Source: a virus
DNA: 24,377 nucleotides
Virus record (IMG/VR): IMGVR_UViG_3300032797_000185
Span: 1 to 24,377 of that record
Strand: one strand, 5' to 3'
The translations under genes were made by a program, and so were the position numbers. Every line of letters begins with the position of its first letter. The stretch's first letter is position 1. Positions 1-5,947 of this stretch are shown in pieces. Under the pieces are notes generated by a model that saw only the letters and a list, made by a program, of their open reading frames with translations, made no database searches and was not told where the DNA came from.

Positions 1-127
1 GATCTTCCTTGGATCCACCATCAACCACAATGATCTCCGCTTTTGGAAACCAGAAGCAGTAGTCCCTGATCGTTTTGCCAATACTGCGCCCTTCATTCAG
101 GGCGGGAATGACAATGCTTGTTTTCAT
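1..127 (-). CDS. Family 2 glycosyltransferase, N-terminal part (runs off window)
   Basis: Only the first 42 residues are present, beginning MKTSIVIPALNEGRSIGKTI. The N-terminal beta-strand SIVIPALNE followed by IIVVDGGS is the nucleotide-sugar-binding start of a GT-A fold family 2 glycosyltransferase. The family transfers sugars from nucleotide-sugar donors, but the acceptor cannot be deduced. The ATG overlaps the TGA of the upstream glycosyltransferase gene (ATGA), so translation is probably coupled. In a phage, such enzymes may glycosylate virion proteins, DNA or host surface polymers; which one applies here is not shown. The catalytic part lies outside the window. Confidence 0.85.
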   Translation of the reverse strand, partial: MKTSIVIPALNEGRSIGKTIRDYCFWFPKAEIIVVDGGSKED

Positions 128-798
128 TCGGTGATCACCTCCTCGGGATAGTCCTTGATCTGATCCTGCGCTCCGTAGGTGATCGAGCCGTCCGCCCGCT
201 TGATGCCGCAATGCAAAACCAACTCCTCTTTTAAATGCCCAACCTTCAAACCCAACTCTTTGGCCTTACTGCAGAACTCCGTATCGTCCACGCCATAGTC
301 AACACCTACCTGCAAAGGTCCACACTTATCCCAAATCTCTCGCCTCATGAACCAGGAATAGCCGGGCTGCTGTTCGGCAAAACAAACCTCCACGCCGGCT
401 TTCTCTCCAGGCACACCGCCAACATAAGTCCTGCCGATAGTCGGCCACCACGGATGGCCAAGCGCCCCTAGTATGGCCGTCTCGTCCGTGTAGGCTTTCA
501 TCAAGGTCTCAAGCCAGCCTGCTTTAAAGTACATATCCGAGTCGGAGATGTAGAGAAACTCGCAATCGCCCGCTTCCTCAACCCCCTTGTTTTTGGCTGC
601 ACCTGGGCTCGTGTAATGTCCTAGAACGGTCAAATCGATGGGTTGGGTAGATAGATACTCCTTTGTGCCATCGGTTGACCCGCCGTCGACAACAATAAGC
701 CTGTACAGCTCAACAGGTGTCGCTTTGTACAGGCTCTTCAAGGTCTGCCTGACCAGACTGAGCCGATTGAAAGTGGGTAGAATTATGGGAATCGTCAC
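124..798 (-). CDS. Family 2 glycosyltransferase, 224 aa
   Basis: GT-A fold glycosyltransferase of family 2. The N-terminus reads MTIPIILPTFNRLSLVRQTL. The nucleotide-binding segment LIVVDGGSTDGT sits near residues 34-45. The DXD-type metal site is in the ISDSDMYF segment near residue 86, and a later GVDDTEFCSKAKELG segment resembles the usual acceptor-side ED region. Its length of 224 residues is a minimal catalytic domain without membrane segments, so it should be cytosolic. It overlaps the next glycosyltransferase by ATGA and overlaps the upstream 91-residue gene by 4 bases, so it sits inside a tightly coupled operon. The sugar and acceptor are unknown. Confidence 0.9.
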   Translation of the reverse strand: MTIPIILPTFNRLSLVRQTLKSLYKATPVELYRLIVVDGGSTDGTKEYLSTQPIDLTVLGHYTSPGAAKNKGVEEAGDCEFLYISDSDMYFKAGWLETLMKAYTDETAILGALGHPWWPTIGRTYVGGVPGEKAGVEVCFAEQQPGYSWFMRREIWDKCGPLQVGVDYGVDDTEFCSKAKELGLKVGHLKEELVLHCGIKRADGSITYGAQDQIKDYPEEVITE

Positions 799-1070
799 AA
801 CTTCAGTAAGCTGGTAATAACGTCAAACTGTCTCTTAACGGCCTCCCTAAGCCCGTGTGTGCCTGCCTGTGCCATCATGTCAGCATAGCCATCTGTCACT
901 TTCTCTCCCGAGGTCTTGGCCGCCAACCATTGGCTGGCGTAAGCTTCATCAATGCTAGCTATTGCCTCAACGAGCCTTTGCTGTAGCTCGACGAGCTTTC
1001 TTTTTTCCTGCCCGTTTAGGACTGCCTCCCTGATCTGAAACAGGAGACTTTGTATCTCCATGATTGTCAT
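795..1070 (-). CDS. Hypothetical helical protein, 91 aa
   Basis: I do not recognise this protein. The start is set at the ATG preceded by GGAGGG with about six bases of spacing. Residues upstream in the same frame are low-complexity Arg/Ser and are the shadow of the overlapping Zn-ribbon gene. The product is mostly helical and charged, with an early helix rich in Glu and Gln (about residues 5-40), and it ends in LLKL. Its first 104 bases lie inside the 3' end of the upstream gene in another frame, which is unusual overprinting. Its end overlaps the glycosyltransferase start by 4 bases, which fits coupled translation. Confidence 0.7.
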   Translation of the reverse strand: MTIMEIQSLLFQIREAVLNGQEKRKLVELQQRLVEAIASIDEAYASQWLAAKTSGEKVTDGYADMMAQAGTHGLREAVKRQFDVITSLLKL

Positions 1071-1419
1071 TTTTACCCTCCATAAACACGCGATGGTGTC
1101 GCTTAATATAACTCTCGATGAATGCTTTGCTTGAGGGGTCGTTCTCGGGCATAGAGAACTCCCCCTGTCCTGGGTTCTTCTTGCTCCGTTCGAACTCCTC
1201 CTTGCTGATGGTCCGACGGTTGTGGATGCACTTCTGGATCGTCCGTTTCTGCTCGGCTGTCCAGGGCTTCTCGCAATGCTGGCAGAACGGCGCCCACACG
1301 GTGCTTCCTTCGCACTTGCCGATCGGCACCATCGTGACCAACCTTCCGCATTTCGGACAGGTAAGCGGGCGAGTTTTCTTGTTGGCTGAGGGTGGTGTCC
1401 AGAAGGTATCAGTCGGCAT
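967..1419 (-). CDS. Zn-ribbon protein, 150 aa
   Basis: Residues 22-50 contain two CxxC knuckles (CPKCG and CQHCE) that should form a zinc ribbon. The rest is charged, and the last 20 residues are strongly basic (KKKARRATAKAR), as in a nucleic-acid-binding tail. No catalytic motif is visible, so a DNA- or RNA-binding accessory role is only an inference. The 3' third overlaps the start of the next gene by 104 bases in a different frame. If the true product were shorter, the Zn ribbon would still be intact. It starts inside the end of the preceding 88-residue gene. Confidence 0.65.
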   Translation of the reverse strand: MPTDTFWTPPSANKKTRPLTCPKCGRLVTMVPIGKCEGSTVWAPFCQHCEKPWTAEQKRTIQKCIHNRRTISKEEFERSKKNPGQGEFSMPENDPSSKAFIESYIKRHHRVFMEGKNDNHGDTKSPVSDQGGSPKRAGKKKARRATAKAR

Positions 1420-1675
1420 GGAGTACCTCCTTTATTGCTTCCCAGAGGGCGTCGCAAAGCTCGCCTCTGTAGTATCTCCTGTATACTGACCCGTCATTTC
1501 CACCCTCGGCTACTAGATAAGCCCACTCCAGATGGTGATCCTCCAAAAACTCAATCATCTGGCCGATAGAAAGAAGTAGGGGGTTGTAATTCCTCTTCAC
1601 ACACCACTCACCAAGCCTAACTGCCCCTTTGTGTGATAGCTCGTCATGTTGTTTTGGTGTGATGTGTTGCTTCAT
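1409..1675 (-). CDS. Hypothetical phage protein, 88 aa
   Basis: Not assigned a function. It begins MKQHITPKQHDELSHKG and carries the segment LLLSIGQMIEFLEDH. This ITPKQ...LSIGQMIEFL style is familiar from small uncharacterised phage proteins, but I cannot name the family with confidence. It has no membrane segment and only single cysteines. Its ATG overlaps the stop of the upstream glycosyltransferase (4 bases) and its 3' end overlaps the Zn-ribbon gene by 11 bases, so it belongs to the same leftward operon. Confidence 0.75.
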   Translation of the reverse strand: MKQHITPKQHDELSHKGAVRLGEWCVKRNYNPLLLSIGQMIEFLEDHHLEWAYLVAEGGNDGSVYRRYYRGELCDALWEAIKEVLHAD

Positions 1676-2589
1676 ATTCTTGCTGGCAGATGCGCCATGT
1701 ACTTACTAACAAACAACTCCTTGTTCGTATACCAACTCTCCTTCGGCTCGCCCATTGATTGGTGCTCGATTAAGAGTGGGATGGTGTAGTTCTTGTAGCC
1801 TGCCAGGTGTGCCCTGAAACAGGGGTCAATATCGTAGAAGTCATAACCCACGTAAGGTGGCATCCCCGCGTAGTGATAGCCTTGCAACTCCTCATACAGG
1901 CTCTTCTTTAAAATCAGACACAAGCCGTCCAGAACCAATACCTGACCGAAAGGGCCGTAGGCGTTGGGCCAAGTTTGACCGTCTTTGGTGTGAATGGCCA
2001 TCCCCGATAGTCTGTTCCCGTCAGGCTGTCCCATTCCCTCCCACCACCTGCCAGTGCCGGTGAGGTCCTTGGAGCCAGCCACTCCCAAAATGCCCACCTT
2101 CGGATCGTCAAAGTACTTCCCCACCTCCCTTAGCCAATAGGACGATGAAAGCAACCTGGCATCCTCGTGGATGAAGCAAAGGATCGAGTAGTGGGCTTCC
2201 TGGGCGCCGGCGTCGTAAGCTTGGAAGATATTGAGGTTCTCCGGCCGGGTGTCGATCACCACGAATTGATGCTCCTCCCCCACCGACTCCTTGATGGACT
2301 TGATGCACTCCTCAGCCGATTGTGGGCGGTAACTGGCTATAATGAACGAGACTCTCATAGATACCTGCCTTTTCTTGGCTTCAAGGTTATTAACAGGCAA
2401 CATCTCAAATCTTCTGGTCTGCTGCCGGTAGACCCTCACTCTCAGCTTCCTCAGCGCCCTCTTGACCTCCAGATGCGGGCTGAAATACCGCAGTGGGCAG
2501 TCCGTGTCGACACAATCCCCTAGGTTGGCGCAATCCGCGCAAAACCTGCTCAATCCTTCAGCGACTGTTTTTGGCCTAAATATCCTCAT
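1672..2589 (-). CDS. Family 2 glycosyltransferase with N-terminal Cys-rich phage module, 305 aa
   Basis: Two parts are fused in one open frame. Residues 1-77 carry a Cys cluster (C17, C20, C26, C31) ending CPLRYFSP, followed by a basic helix. Residues 78-305 are a GT-A glycosyltransferase beginning MRVSFIIASYRPQ, with a QFVVIDTR strand, an FIHEDARL metal-site-like segment and VLDGLCLILKKSLYEE in the acceptor half. An internal ATG at 2358 with a weak AGG upstream could make the transferase alone. No stop codon separates the parts, so either a real fusion or a dual start is possible. A related Cys module stands alone at 12524-12817. The start at 2589 has only a poor ribosome site. Confidence 0.8.
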   Translation of the reverse strand: MRIFRPKTVAEGLSRFCADCANLGDCVDTDCPLRYFSPHLEVKRALRKLRVRVYRQQTRRFEMLPVNNLEAKKRQVSMRVSFIIASYRPQSAEECIKSIKESVGEEHQFVVIDTRPENLNIFQAYDAGAQEAHYSILCFIHEDARLLSSSYWLREVGKYFDDPKVGILGVAGSKDLTGTGRWWEGMGQPDGNRLSGMAIHTKDGQTWPNAYGPFGQVLVLDGLCLILKKSLYEELQGYHYAGMPPYVGYDFYDIDPCFRAHLAGYKNYTIPLLIEHQSMGEPKESWYTNKELFVSKYMAHLPARI

Positions 2590-2596
2590 CGGGCAG

Positions 2597-2773
2597 TTAC
2601 GCTTTCCTTGACTCCTTCTTCAGAGTATTCCAGTAATCCCTCCATCTCCTGGCGGTTGCTGGATCGCTCTTGTAAGACCTTCTTGCATACCAGCAATCCA
2701 AACAGTACGGACTGGCTCCGTTCCTCAACTTCTTCCCGCACTCTTTGCACCAGAAATTGTACTTCACCACCAT
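2597..2773 (-). CDS. Zn-ribbon microprotein, 58 aa
   Basis: Found by reading the minus strand; it is shorter than usual ORF cut-offs. The protein has CKEC (residues 9-12) and CLDC (24-27), a classic single zinc ribbon, followed by a basic aromatic helix (RRSYKSDP...RRWRDYWNTLKK). The ATG lies inside the last codons of the upstream 45-residue membrane protein, with AGGG just before it, and the stop is 7 bases before the glycosyltransferase start. Such small ribbons often bind nucleic acid, but nothing here shows a partner. Confidence 0.65.
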   Translation of the reverse strand: MVVKYNFWCKECGKKLRNGASPYCLDCWYARRSYKSDPATARRWRDYWNTLKKESRKA

Positions 2774-2901
2774 CCCTGTTTCTTGCCGTACCAGTACGTC
2801 ACTCCCATCGCCAATGCCCAGGCCACGATCCCAATCGGGCCGAACATCAGCAGGGCCACGATTAACATGATGACCCCCACTATTGGGAAAAGCATGATCA
2901 T
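2764..2901 (-). CDS. Membrane microprotein, 45 aa
   Basis: Start ATG at 2901 is preceded by AAGGAGG with five bases of spacing, which is strong support for translation. The peptide is almost entirely hydrophobic: one or two transmembrane stretches cover residues 3-40 (LFPIVGVIMLIVALLMFG, then GIVAWALAMG), with a short GKKQGWW tail. No family is recognised. It follows another 45-residue membrane peptide by 9 bases. A holin-like, superinfection or envelope role is conceivable but not shown. Confidence 0.7.
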   Translation of the reverse strand: MIMLFPIVGVIMLIVALLMFGPIGIVAWALAMGVTYWYGKKQGWW

Positions 2902-2910
2902 TTGCCTCCT

Positions 2911-3048
2911 TTACAGGTTTACTAACTTTCTGATGATCTCGATGATTCTCTCCACGCTGCCTCCCAGTCCGATCAGGATGAGCAACAACGCTCCAAGTCG
3001 CCAGTGGATAAGGAAAGCTAGCCCAAGGATCAAATAAGTTTGGTTCAT
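2911..3048 (-). CDS. Membrane microprotein, 45 aa
   Basis: ATG at 3048 follows GGAGGA with a four- to five-base spacer. The product has a hydrophobic core (YLILGLAFLIHWRLGALLLI continuing to about residue 29) followed by an amphipathic helix ERIIEIIRKL. This gives one membrane anchor and a short charged tail. No family is recognised. It lies 19 bases after the upstream RHH-like gene and 9 bases before the next membrane peptide, so the two are probably made together. Confidence 0.65.
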   Translation of the reverse strand: MNQTYLILGLAFLIHWRLGALLLILIGLGGSVERIIEIIRKLVNL

Positions 3049-3067
3049 ACGTTCCTCCAAAAAAGGA

Positions 3068-3265
3068 TCAGGGCGTCTCTGGCGGTTGGGTATGGGTCAC
3101 ACATTCTTCCTCCTTTAAAACGTATTCTTTTACTGCTTCTTCAAGTATGACTGTCATTGGCAATCCTTTCTCTTGGCTGAGCCGCCAAAGCTCGCTGATC
3201 CACCTTGAGTGGAGTCGCGGCTGGTAGGCAGGCTCATCATCTTTTCGGCTGATGCGTTCGGTCAT
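3068..3265 (-). CDS. Ribbon-helix-helix-like protein, 65 aa
   Basis: The central part (about residues 18-52, LHSRWISELWRLSQEKGL, then PMTVILEEAVKEYVLKEE) has the short strand plus two helices pattern of ribbon-helix-helix DNA-binding proteins. That would make it a small dimeric regulator, though this is inferred from pattern only. The start overlaps the upstream gene by 29 bases and has no clear ribosome site, so expression probably depends on coupling. The last residues THTQPPETP are likely disordered. Confidence 0.55.
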   Translation of the reverse strand: MTERISRKDDEPAYQPRLHSRWISELWRLSQEKGLPMTVILEEAVKEYVLKEEECVTHTQPPETP

Positions 3266-3380
3266 AGATTGCTTTTTTTCTGGCTTCCCACGCCTTGCCT
3301 TGGAATGGCGGGGTACGCTTCTCGATCTCCTCTTTGGTCAACAGTTTGCGCGCTAATCTCAATTTGTCTCTATGTTTCAT
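3237..3380 (-). CDS. Hypothetical basic phage protein, 47 aa
   Basis: The start is placed at the ATG at 3380, preceded by AGGTGA that spans the stop of the upstream nuclease (TGA then AA then ATG). An open frame continues 19 codons further upstream but would overlap the nuclease gene and lacks a better site. The product begins MKHRDKLRLARKLLTKEEIE, then PPFQGKAWEARKKA, and is basic. I recall similar small uncharacterised phage proteins but cannot name a family. It is coupled to the nuclease upstream and the RHH-like gene downstream. Confidence 0.6.
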   Translation of the reverse strand: MKHRDKLRLARKLLTKEEIEKRTPPFQGKAWEARKKAIYDRTHQPKR

Positions 3381-3382
3381 TT

Positions 3383-3700
3383 TCACCTGGGGTTCATGAC
3401 CCTGGTAAATGACCTCCACCCCATCACAACGACCCACTCACCTCGGTCTCTTTTCACCATTGCCAAGGGTATCTCGTCCTTCTTTGCCTCTGCCTGGGCT
3501 TCCCTCAAAGCCTTCCAGATGGACGGGTTCGCGCCTACTTTGATCTGGACAAGGTAAGGCTCGGTATTGACCAAGTCCCTGCCGCTTCTCTCCTGATACT
3601 GGCTGATGTTGCGCCTGCAGAAAGGAAAGCCAATCTTCCGCCAGAGCTCAGCGGCCTGCTGTTCACTTCGTCTTCCCTTGTTTCTTTGATACTTGCTCAT
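3383..3700 (-). CDS. Putative Holliday-junction-resolvase-like PD-(D/E)XK nuclease, 105 aa
   Basis: Small nuclease-fold candidate. The N-terminus KYQRNKGRRSEQQAAELWRK carries the helix with a conserved Glu. It is followed by FCRRNISQYQERSGRDLV (an acidic D in GRDL near residue 42) and LVQIKVG (a QxK motif near residue 52). E...D...QxK is the arrangement of archaeal-type Hjc and phage resolvase-like proteins that cut branched DNA. The length of about 105 residues fits. Its start overlaps the HNH-AP2 gene by ATGA. The catalytic reading is inferred from motif spacing, and another PD-(D/E)XK function is possible. Confidence 0.65.
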   Translation of the reverse strand: MSKYQRNKGRRSEQQAAELWRKIGFPFCRRNISQYQERSGRDLVNTEPYLVQIKVGANPSIWKALREAQAEAKKDEIPLAMVKRDRGEWVVVMGWRSFTRVMNPR

Positions 3701-4167
3701 ATTGGGTTTAAACAGGCAAATTCTCCATGGTATTTTTCTGCTACCTCGTTGTAGGCTCGTGCGGCTTCAATGGCACTATCGAAATATCCAATGGTTCGGT
3801 TCATACCTTCAGCTTTAATATGTGTTACCCATTTTTTCCTTGCCATCCAGTAATAGACTCCTTTATAGCCGCTGGCTCCTCTGACTACTGAAGAATTCCA
3901 TGCGTTCTGGGCCTTGTTACAGAACCTCAGATTGCACCTGCGGTTGTCCAGACCATCATGGTTCGCATGGTCAATCATCGAACCTATAGGTGCATCAAGG
4001 ATAACACGGTGCATCATTATGGTCATTTTCTTATGGCCGATCCTGATTGACCGCACCGCATATCTGTCACAATAGTACCATTTGAGGTGTCCTACCTTTT
4101 CATAGTCCTCTGCATCTATTATGGCATACTTGCCTTGCGATAATGGAAGACGCATTGTCTTACTCAC
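3697..4167 (-). CDS. HNH-AP2 homing endonuclease, 156 aa
   Basis: Residues 53-83 form an HNH nuclease (MHRVIL, IDHANHDGLDNRRCNLR, with H53, D66-H67 and N75 type residues). Residues 99-153 form an AP2 DNA-binding domain (SGYKGVYYWMARKKWV, then IGYFDSAIEAARAYNEVA). This pairing is a well-known free-standing or intron-encoded phage homing endonuclease architecture. The start is GTG at 4167, overlapping the SprT-like stop (GTGA), with AAAGGA upstream. The stop overlaps the resolvase start (ATGA). The mobile gene is therefore fitted seamlessly into the operon and no host gene is visibly broken. Confidence 0.9.
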   Translation of the reverse strand: MSKTMRLPLSQGKYAIIDAEDYEKVGHLKWYYCDRYAVRSIRIGHKKMTIMMHRVILDAPIGSMIDHANHDGLDNRRCNLRFCNKAQNAWNSSVVRGASGYKGVYYWMARKKWVTHIKAEGMNRTIGYFDSAIEAARAYNEVAEKYHGEFACLNPI

Positions 4168-4937
4168 TTACCATCCTTTCCTGCGTCATACAGCACAAAA
4201 CTAACCCGCTTACCCGATCTATCTGAACAAGGATTGCAGGAGGCATCGAACACTTTCGTCCCCACACGAGCCTTCTGGCCGCATTCTGGGCATTCCCATT
4301 TGTGCAGGGTAGAACGACCTTCCTTCCTTTTCCCTGGTGCCTCCCACCAATTCCTCTTATCTCCATCTCCAGGCATCACGATTCCCTCTACTGGTTTGAG
4401 GATTCCGTACTCTTTCAGAAGTTGCTCAAATGAGCCATCTGCTGGTTTCCAATGCCACCCGAAGATGGGCAAAGGATGAAGCCCGAATGACTCACACTTA
4501 TCGATGAACTCGGCATTGTGGTAATTCCTTTTGACTGGGTGTTGTCCAAAACGTTGTTGCCATAGATGTACGTTTTCGTGAAGTACCGTTTCTAAAATGC
4601 AGTAGAGGGGTTGGTTCAAATATAGTTCGTTCAATATCACTTCGTCTTCTAGTCCGTGGGCGTTGTGGCCGAGGTGGTAGTAAGCAAGTATGCGGTGGTC
4701 GGTTTTCTCAAATCCTAGTACAGGGCCTGGGAGCTTGCCTTGGCGGTCGAGTCTAGCGATGGGGTCGAGAAAGCGGTCCCGGAAGATGTCCGTCCAGCCG
4801 TAAAGCCTGGTAGCAATCTCGTGGTGTTGCCAGGTGGTATCCTGCTCGACATGGTAGCGCACCGCCCCCTTGGCTCGCTCCGAGGATCCTAGGTCAACCC
4901 CCTTGGTCAAATCGATGCCCTTTAGACGTTCATGCAC
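4164..4937 (-). CDS. SprT-like metalloprotease-fold protein with C-terminal Zn ribbon, 257 aa
   Basis: A zincin motif HENVH lies at about residues 120-124 in the helix ETVLHENVHLWQQRFG. A downstream acidic and His-containing region follows, and a C-terminal zinc ribbon (CPECGQKARVG, then CNPCSDRSGKR) completes it. This is the layout of SprT/Spartan-like proteins, which in other systems cleave DNA-protein crosslinks. In phages their role is unknown. I favour the GTG at 4937, preceded by AAGGA, over an in-frame ATG at 4994 that overlaps the upstream gene by 73 bases. It is coupled to the HNH-AP2 gene downstream. Confidence 0.8.
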   Translation of the reverse strand: MHERLKGIDLTKGVDLGSSERAKGAVRYHVEQDTTWQHHEIATRLYGWTDIFRDRFLDPIARLDRQGKLPGPVLGFEKTDHRILAYYHLGHNAHGLEDEVILNELYLNQPLYCILETVLHENVHLWQQRFGQHPVKRNYHNAEFIDKCESFGLHPLPIFGWHWKPADGSFEQLLKEYGILKPVEGIVMPGDGDKRNWWEAPGKRKEGRSTLHKWECPECGQKARVGTKVFDASCNPCSDRSGKRVSFVLYDAGKDGK

Positions 4938-5140
4938 CTTTTTCCTTTCTTCTTTCCCTCCACCAGTTTCTCGGATTCCTTGTAGGAAGCCCATACTTCA
5001 GGTATCCATCTGTAATACCAGGACTTCCAACCGACAATATCCCCAATGGCATTTTGAACAAGCCACCACTTATTAAAAGAACAAGGATGACTCTTAAGCC
5101 ACTCTGGTAAATACTTCTTGATCTTTTCCTCAAGTGTCAC
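4922..5140 (-). CDS. Hypothetical protein, 72 aa
   Basis: Begins at a GTG preceded by AGGAGG with good spacing. The GTG overlaps the stop of a 16-codon mini-ORF (GTGA). The protein is rich in Trp and Tyr (LVQNAIGDIVGWKSWYYRW, then IPEVWASYKES) and ends in a basic tail EGKKKGKRCMNV. No family is recognised. It lies directly before the SprT-like gene, whose start is within its last codons. Confidence 0.65.
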   Translation of the reverse strand: MTLEEKIKKYLPEWLKSHPCSFNKWWLVQNAIGDIVGWKSWYYRWIPEVWASYKESEKLVEGKKKGKRCMNV

Positions 5141-5187
5141 TTCTTCCCTCCTATCAGTTTCTCAGGTTTGACTCGTTGCTTGGTCAT
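5137..5187 (-). CDS. Mini-ORF, 16 codons, probably for translational coupling
   Basis: The peptide MTKQRVKPEKLIGGKK starts at an ATG overlapping the stop of the upstream 56-residue gene (ATGA) and ends overlapping the GTG of the next gene (GTGA). A purine-rich GGAAGGGGGGG lies upstream. Both junctions overlap exactly, and its own 3' codons form the AGGAGG of the next gene. A relay of ribosomes seems more likely than a functional peptide, though the peptide could be real. Confidence 0.45.
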   Translation of the reverse strand: MTKQRVKPEKLIGGKK

Positions 5188-5354
5188 TTTGTGAACCCCC
5201 CCTTCCTTAAGACCCAATGCGTTCTCCCAATCCGGAAGCCAATTTCATCCCCCAAACGGACTTTCTTCATCAGGTTTCTAATCACTCTCCAAGTCCAGCC
5301 GTCTTTGTTTTTGACTCTCTTTGGCGGACTGCCGATGTTCTGAGCATCTTTCAT
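5184..5354 (-). CDS. Hypothetical basic protein, 56 aa
   Basis: Read directly from the minus strand; it begins MKDAQNIGSPPKRVKNKDGW. It continues TWRVIRNLMKKVRLGDEIGF, then RIGRTHWVLRKGG. It is basic and Trp-containing with no cysteines and no membrane segment. It overlaps its neighbours on both sides by 4 bases (ATGA), which supports it as a real member of the operon. Function not recognised. Confidence 0.6.
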   Translation of the reverse strand: MKDAQNIGSPPKRVKNKDGWTWRVIRNLMKKVRLGDEIGFRIGRTHWVLRKGGFTK

Positions 5355-5521
5355 TTTCCCCTTTTTTCCATTTCTAGAATATCCTTAAGAGTTAATTTCT
5401 TTCTCCTATCATCTTGATGGCAAGTTGCTAAATCCTGTGCATCGCACGGTGAACAAATACAATCATCTGGGTTAATGGGAAACTGATGACCAAGACATTC
5501 ACACTTTGGAGCTTTTTTCAT
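5351..5521 (-). CDS. Cys-rich microprotein, 56 aa
   Basis: Has a strong ribosome site AAGGAGGAAAGA before ATG. The N-terminal half holds six cysteines in CxC, CxC and C pairs (CEC, then CICSPCD, then C34), suggesting metal binding. The second half is a charged helix (RRKKLTLKDILEMEKRGK). It is the first gene after the 430-base non-coding region, so it may be the first gene of its transcript. Function not recognised. Confidence 0.65.
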   Translation of the reverse strand: MKKAPKCECLGHQFPINPDDCICSPCDAQDLATCHQDDRRKKLTLKDILEMEKRGK

Positions 5522-5550
5522 TCTTTCCTCCTTCTTATTTATTAACTAGC

Positions 5551-5574
5551 TTTGACCGCTCAATGCTCGAAGCG
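5551..5574 (+). repeat. TTTGA/CAATGCT repeat, copy D
   Basis: Reads TTTGACCGCTCAATGCTCGA then agcg on the plus strand. It is the left inverted partner of the copy at 5837-5860, with both TTTGA ends pointing outward. It matches that copy at most positions of the TTTGAC and CAATGCT blocks. Confidence 0.65.
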
Positions 5575-5714
5575 AGACTTCATGTTCTCGCAAGCTCACC
5601 AGCACTTAGAGAATTGGCAACCCTACTGGCTCTGATAGGTCTCTAACCCTTCAAGCCAATGTAAGTGCGTTATGTTAGGGTCGCCTTTCGGACTTACACC
5701 TTCGCATTATTCCG

Positions 5715-5738
5715 CCATTCGAGCATTAAATTTTCAAA
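5715..5738 (-). repeat. TTTGA/CAATGCT repeat, copy C (internal)
   Basis: On the minus strand it reads TTTGAAAATTTAATGCTCGA then atgg. It has the same orientation as the copy at 5837, about 122 bases away, and is the most diverged of the five copies. Confidence 0.55.
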
Positions 5739-5836
5739 TCTACTTAATACTTTTGGTGGGGCAAGCGTCGCCTATTACTGGGTCTGGCTACTTTACTGTT
5801 CAACCGACGGGCATTTTACGTCTGCCCTAATGACCC

Positions 5837-5860
5837 CCACCCAAGCATTGAATTGTCAAA
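5837..5860 (-). repeat. TTTGA/CAATGCT repeat, copy A
   Basis: On the minus strand it reads TTTGACAATTCAATGCTTGG then gtgg. All 24 bases are identical to the copy at 12481-12504, some 6.6 kb away. It includes a TTGACA hexamer but no matching -10 box 17 bases on. Confidence 0.75.
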
Positions 5861-5947
5861 AAACCCTAGGTTCTTTTCCGACCACCCATATCCTGCCCCT
5901 CAGAAGGTGGCGGTTGATAAAGATCATGATGCGATGAACGAGATGTC

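Larger units (their letters stand above)
5522..5947. other. Non-coding region with repeats and possible structured RNA
   Basis: About 425 bases without a convincing gene; a 90-codon plus-strand frame here reads through the repeats and looks spurious. It contains three copies of a 24-base repeat (5551, 5715, 5837). A 7-bp stem lies at 5660-5666 paired with 5692-5698 (tgtaagt/acttaca). The segment lies between YopX and the Cys-rich gene. It could hold a promoter, a structured RNA, a mobile remnant or a replication site. No clear TATAAT is found at the right distance from the TTGACA embedded in the repeat. Confidence 0.6.

Noticed and set aside
1071-1457. N-terminal extension of the gene at 795 to 1457
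   Set aside because: The extra residues are Arg/Ser-rich low complexity and lie in the shadow of the Zn-ribbon gene; GGAGGG marks the internal ATG at 1070.
5837-5860. TTGACA in the 24-base repeat as a sigma70 promoter
   Set aside because: No -10 hexamer occurs at 16-18 bases in either identical copy, so the repeat is not a standard promoter.
5665-5937. Plus-strand open frame of 90 codons in the non-coding region
   Set aside because: It reads across two repeat copies, has no ribosome site and no recognisable domain, and opposes the surrounding operon. It is better explained as chance within the repeat element.
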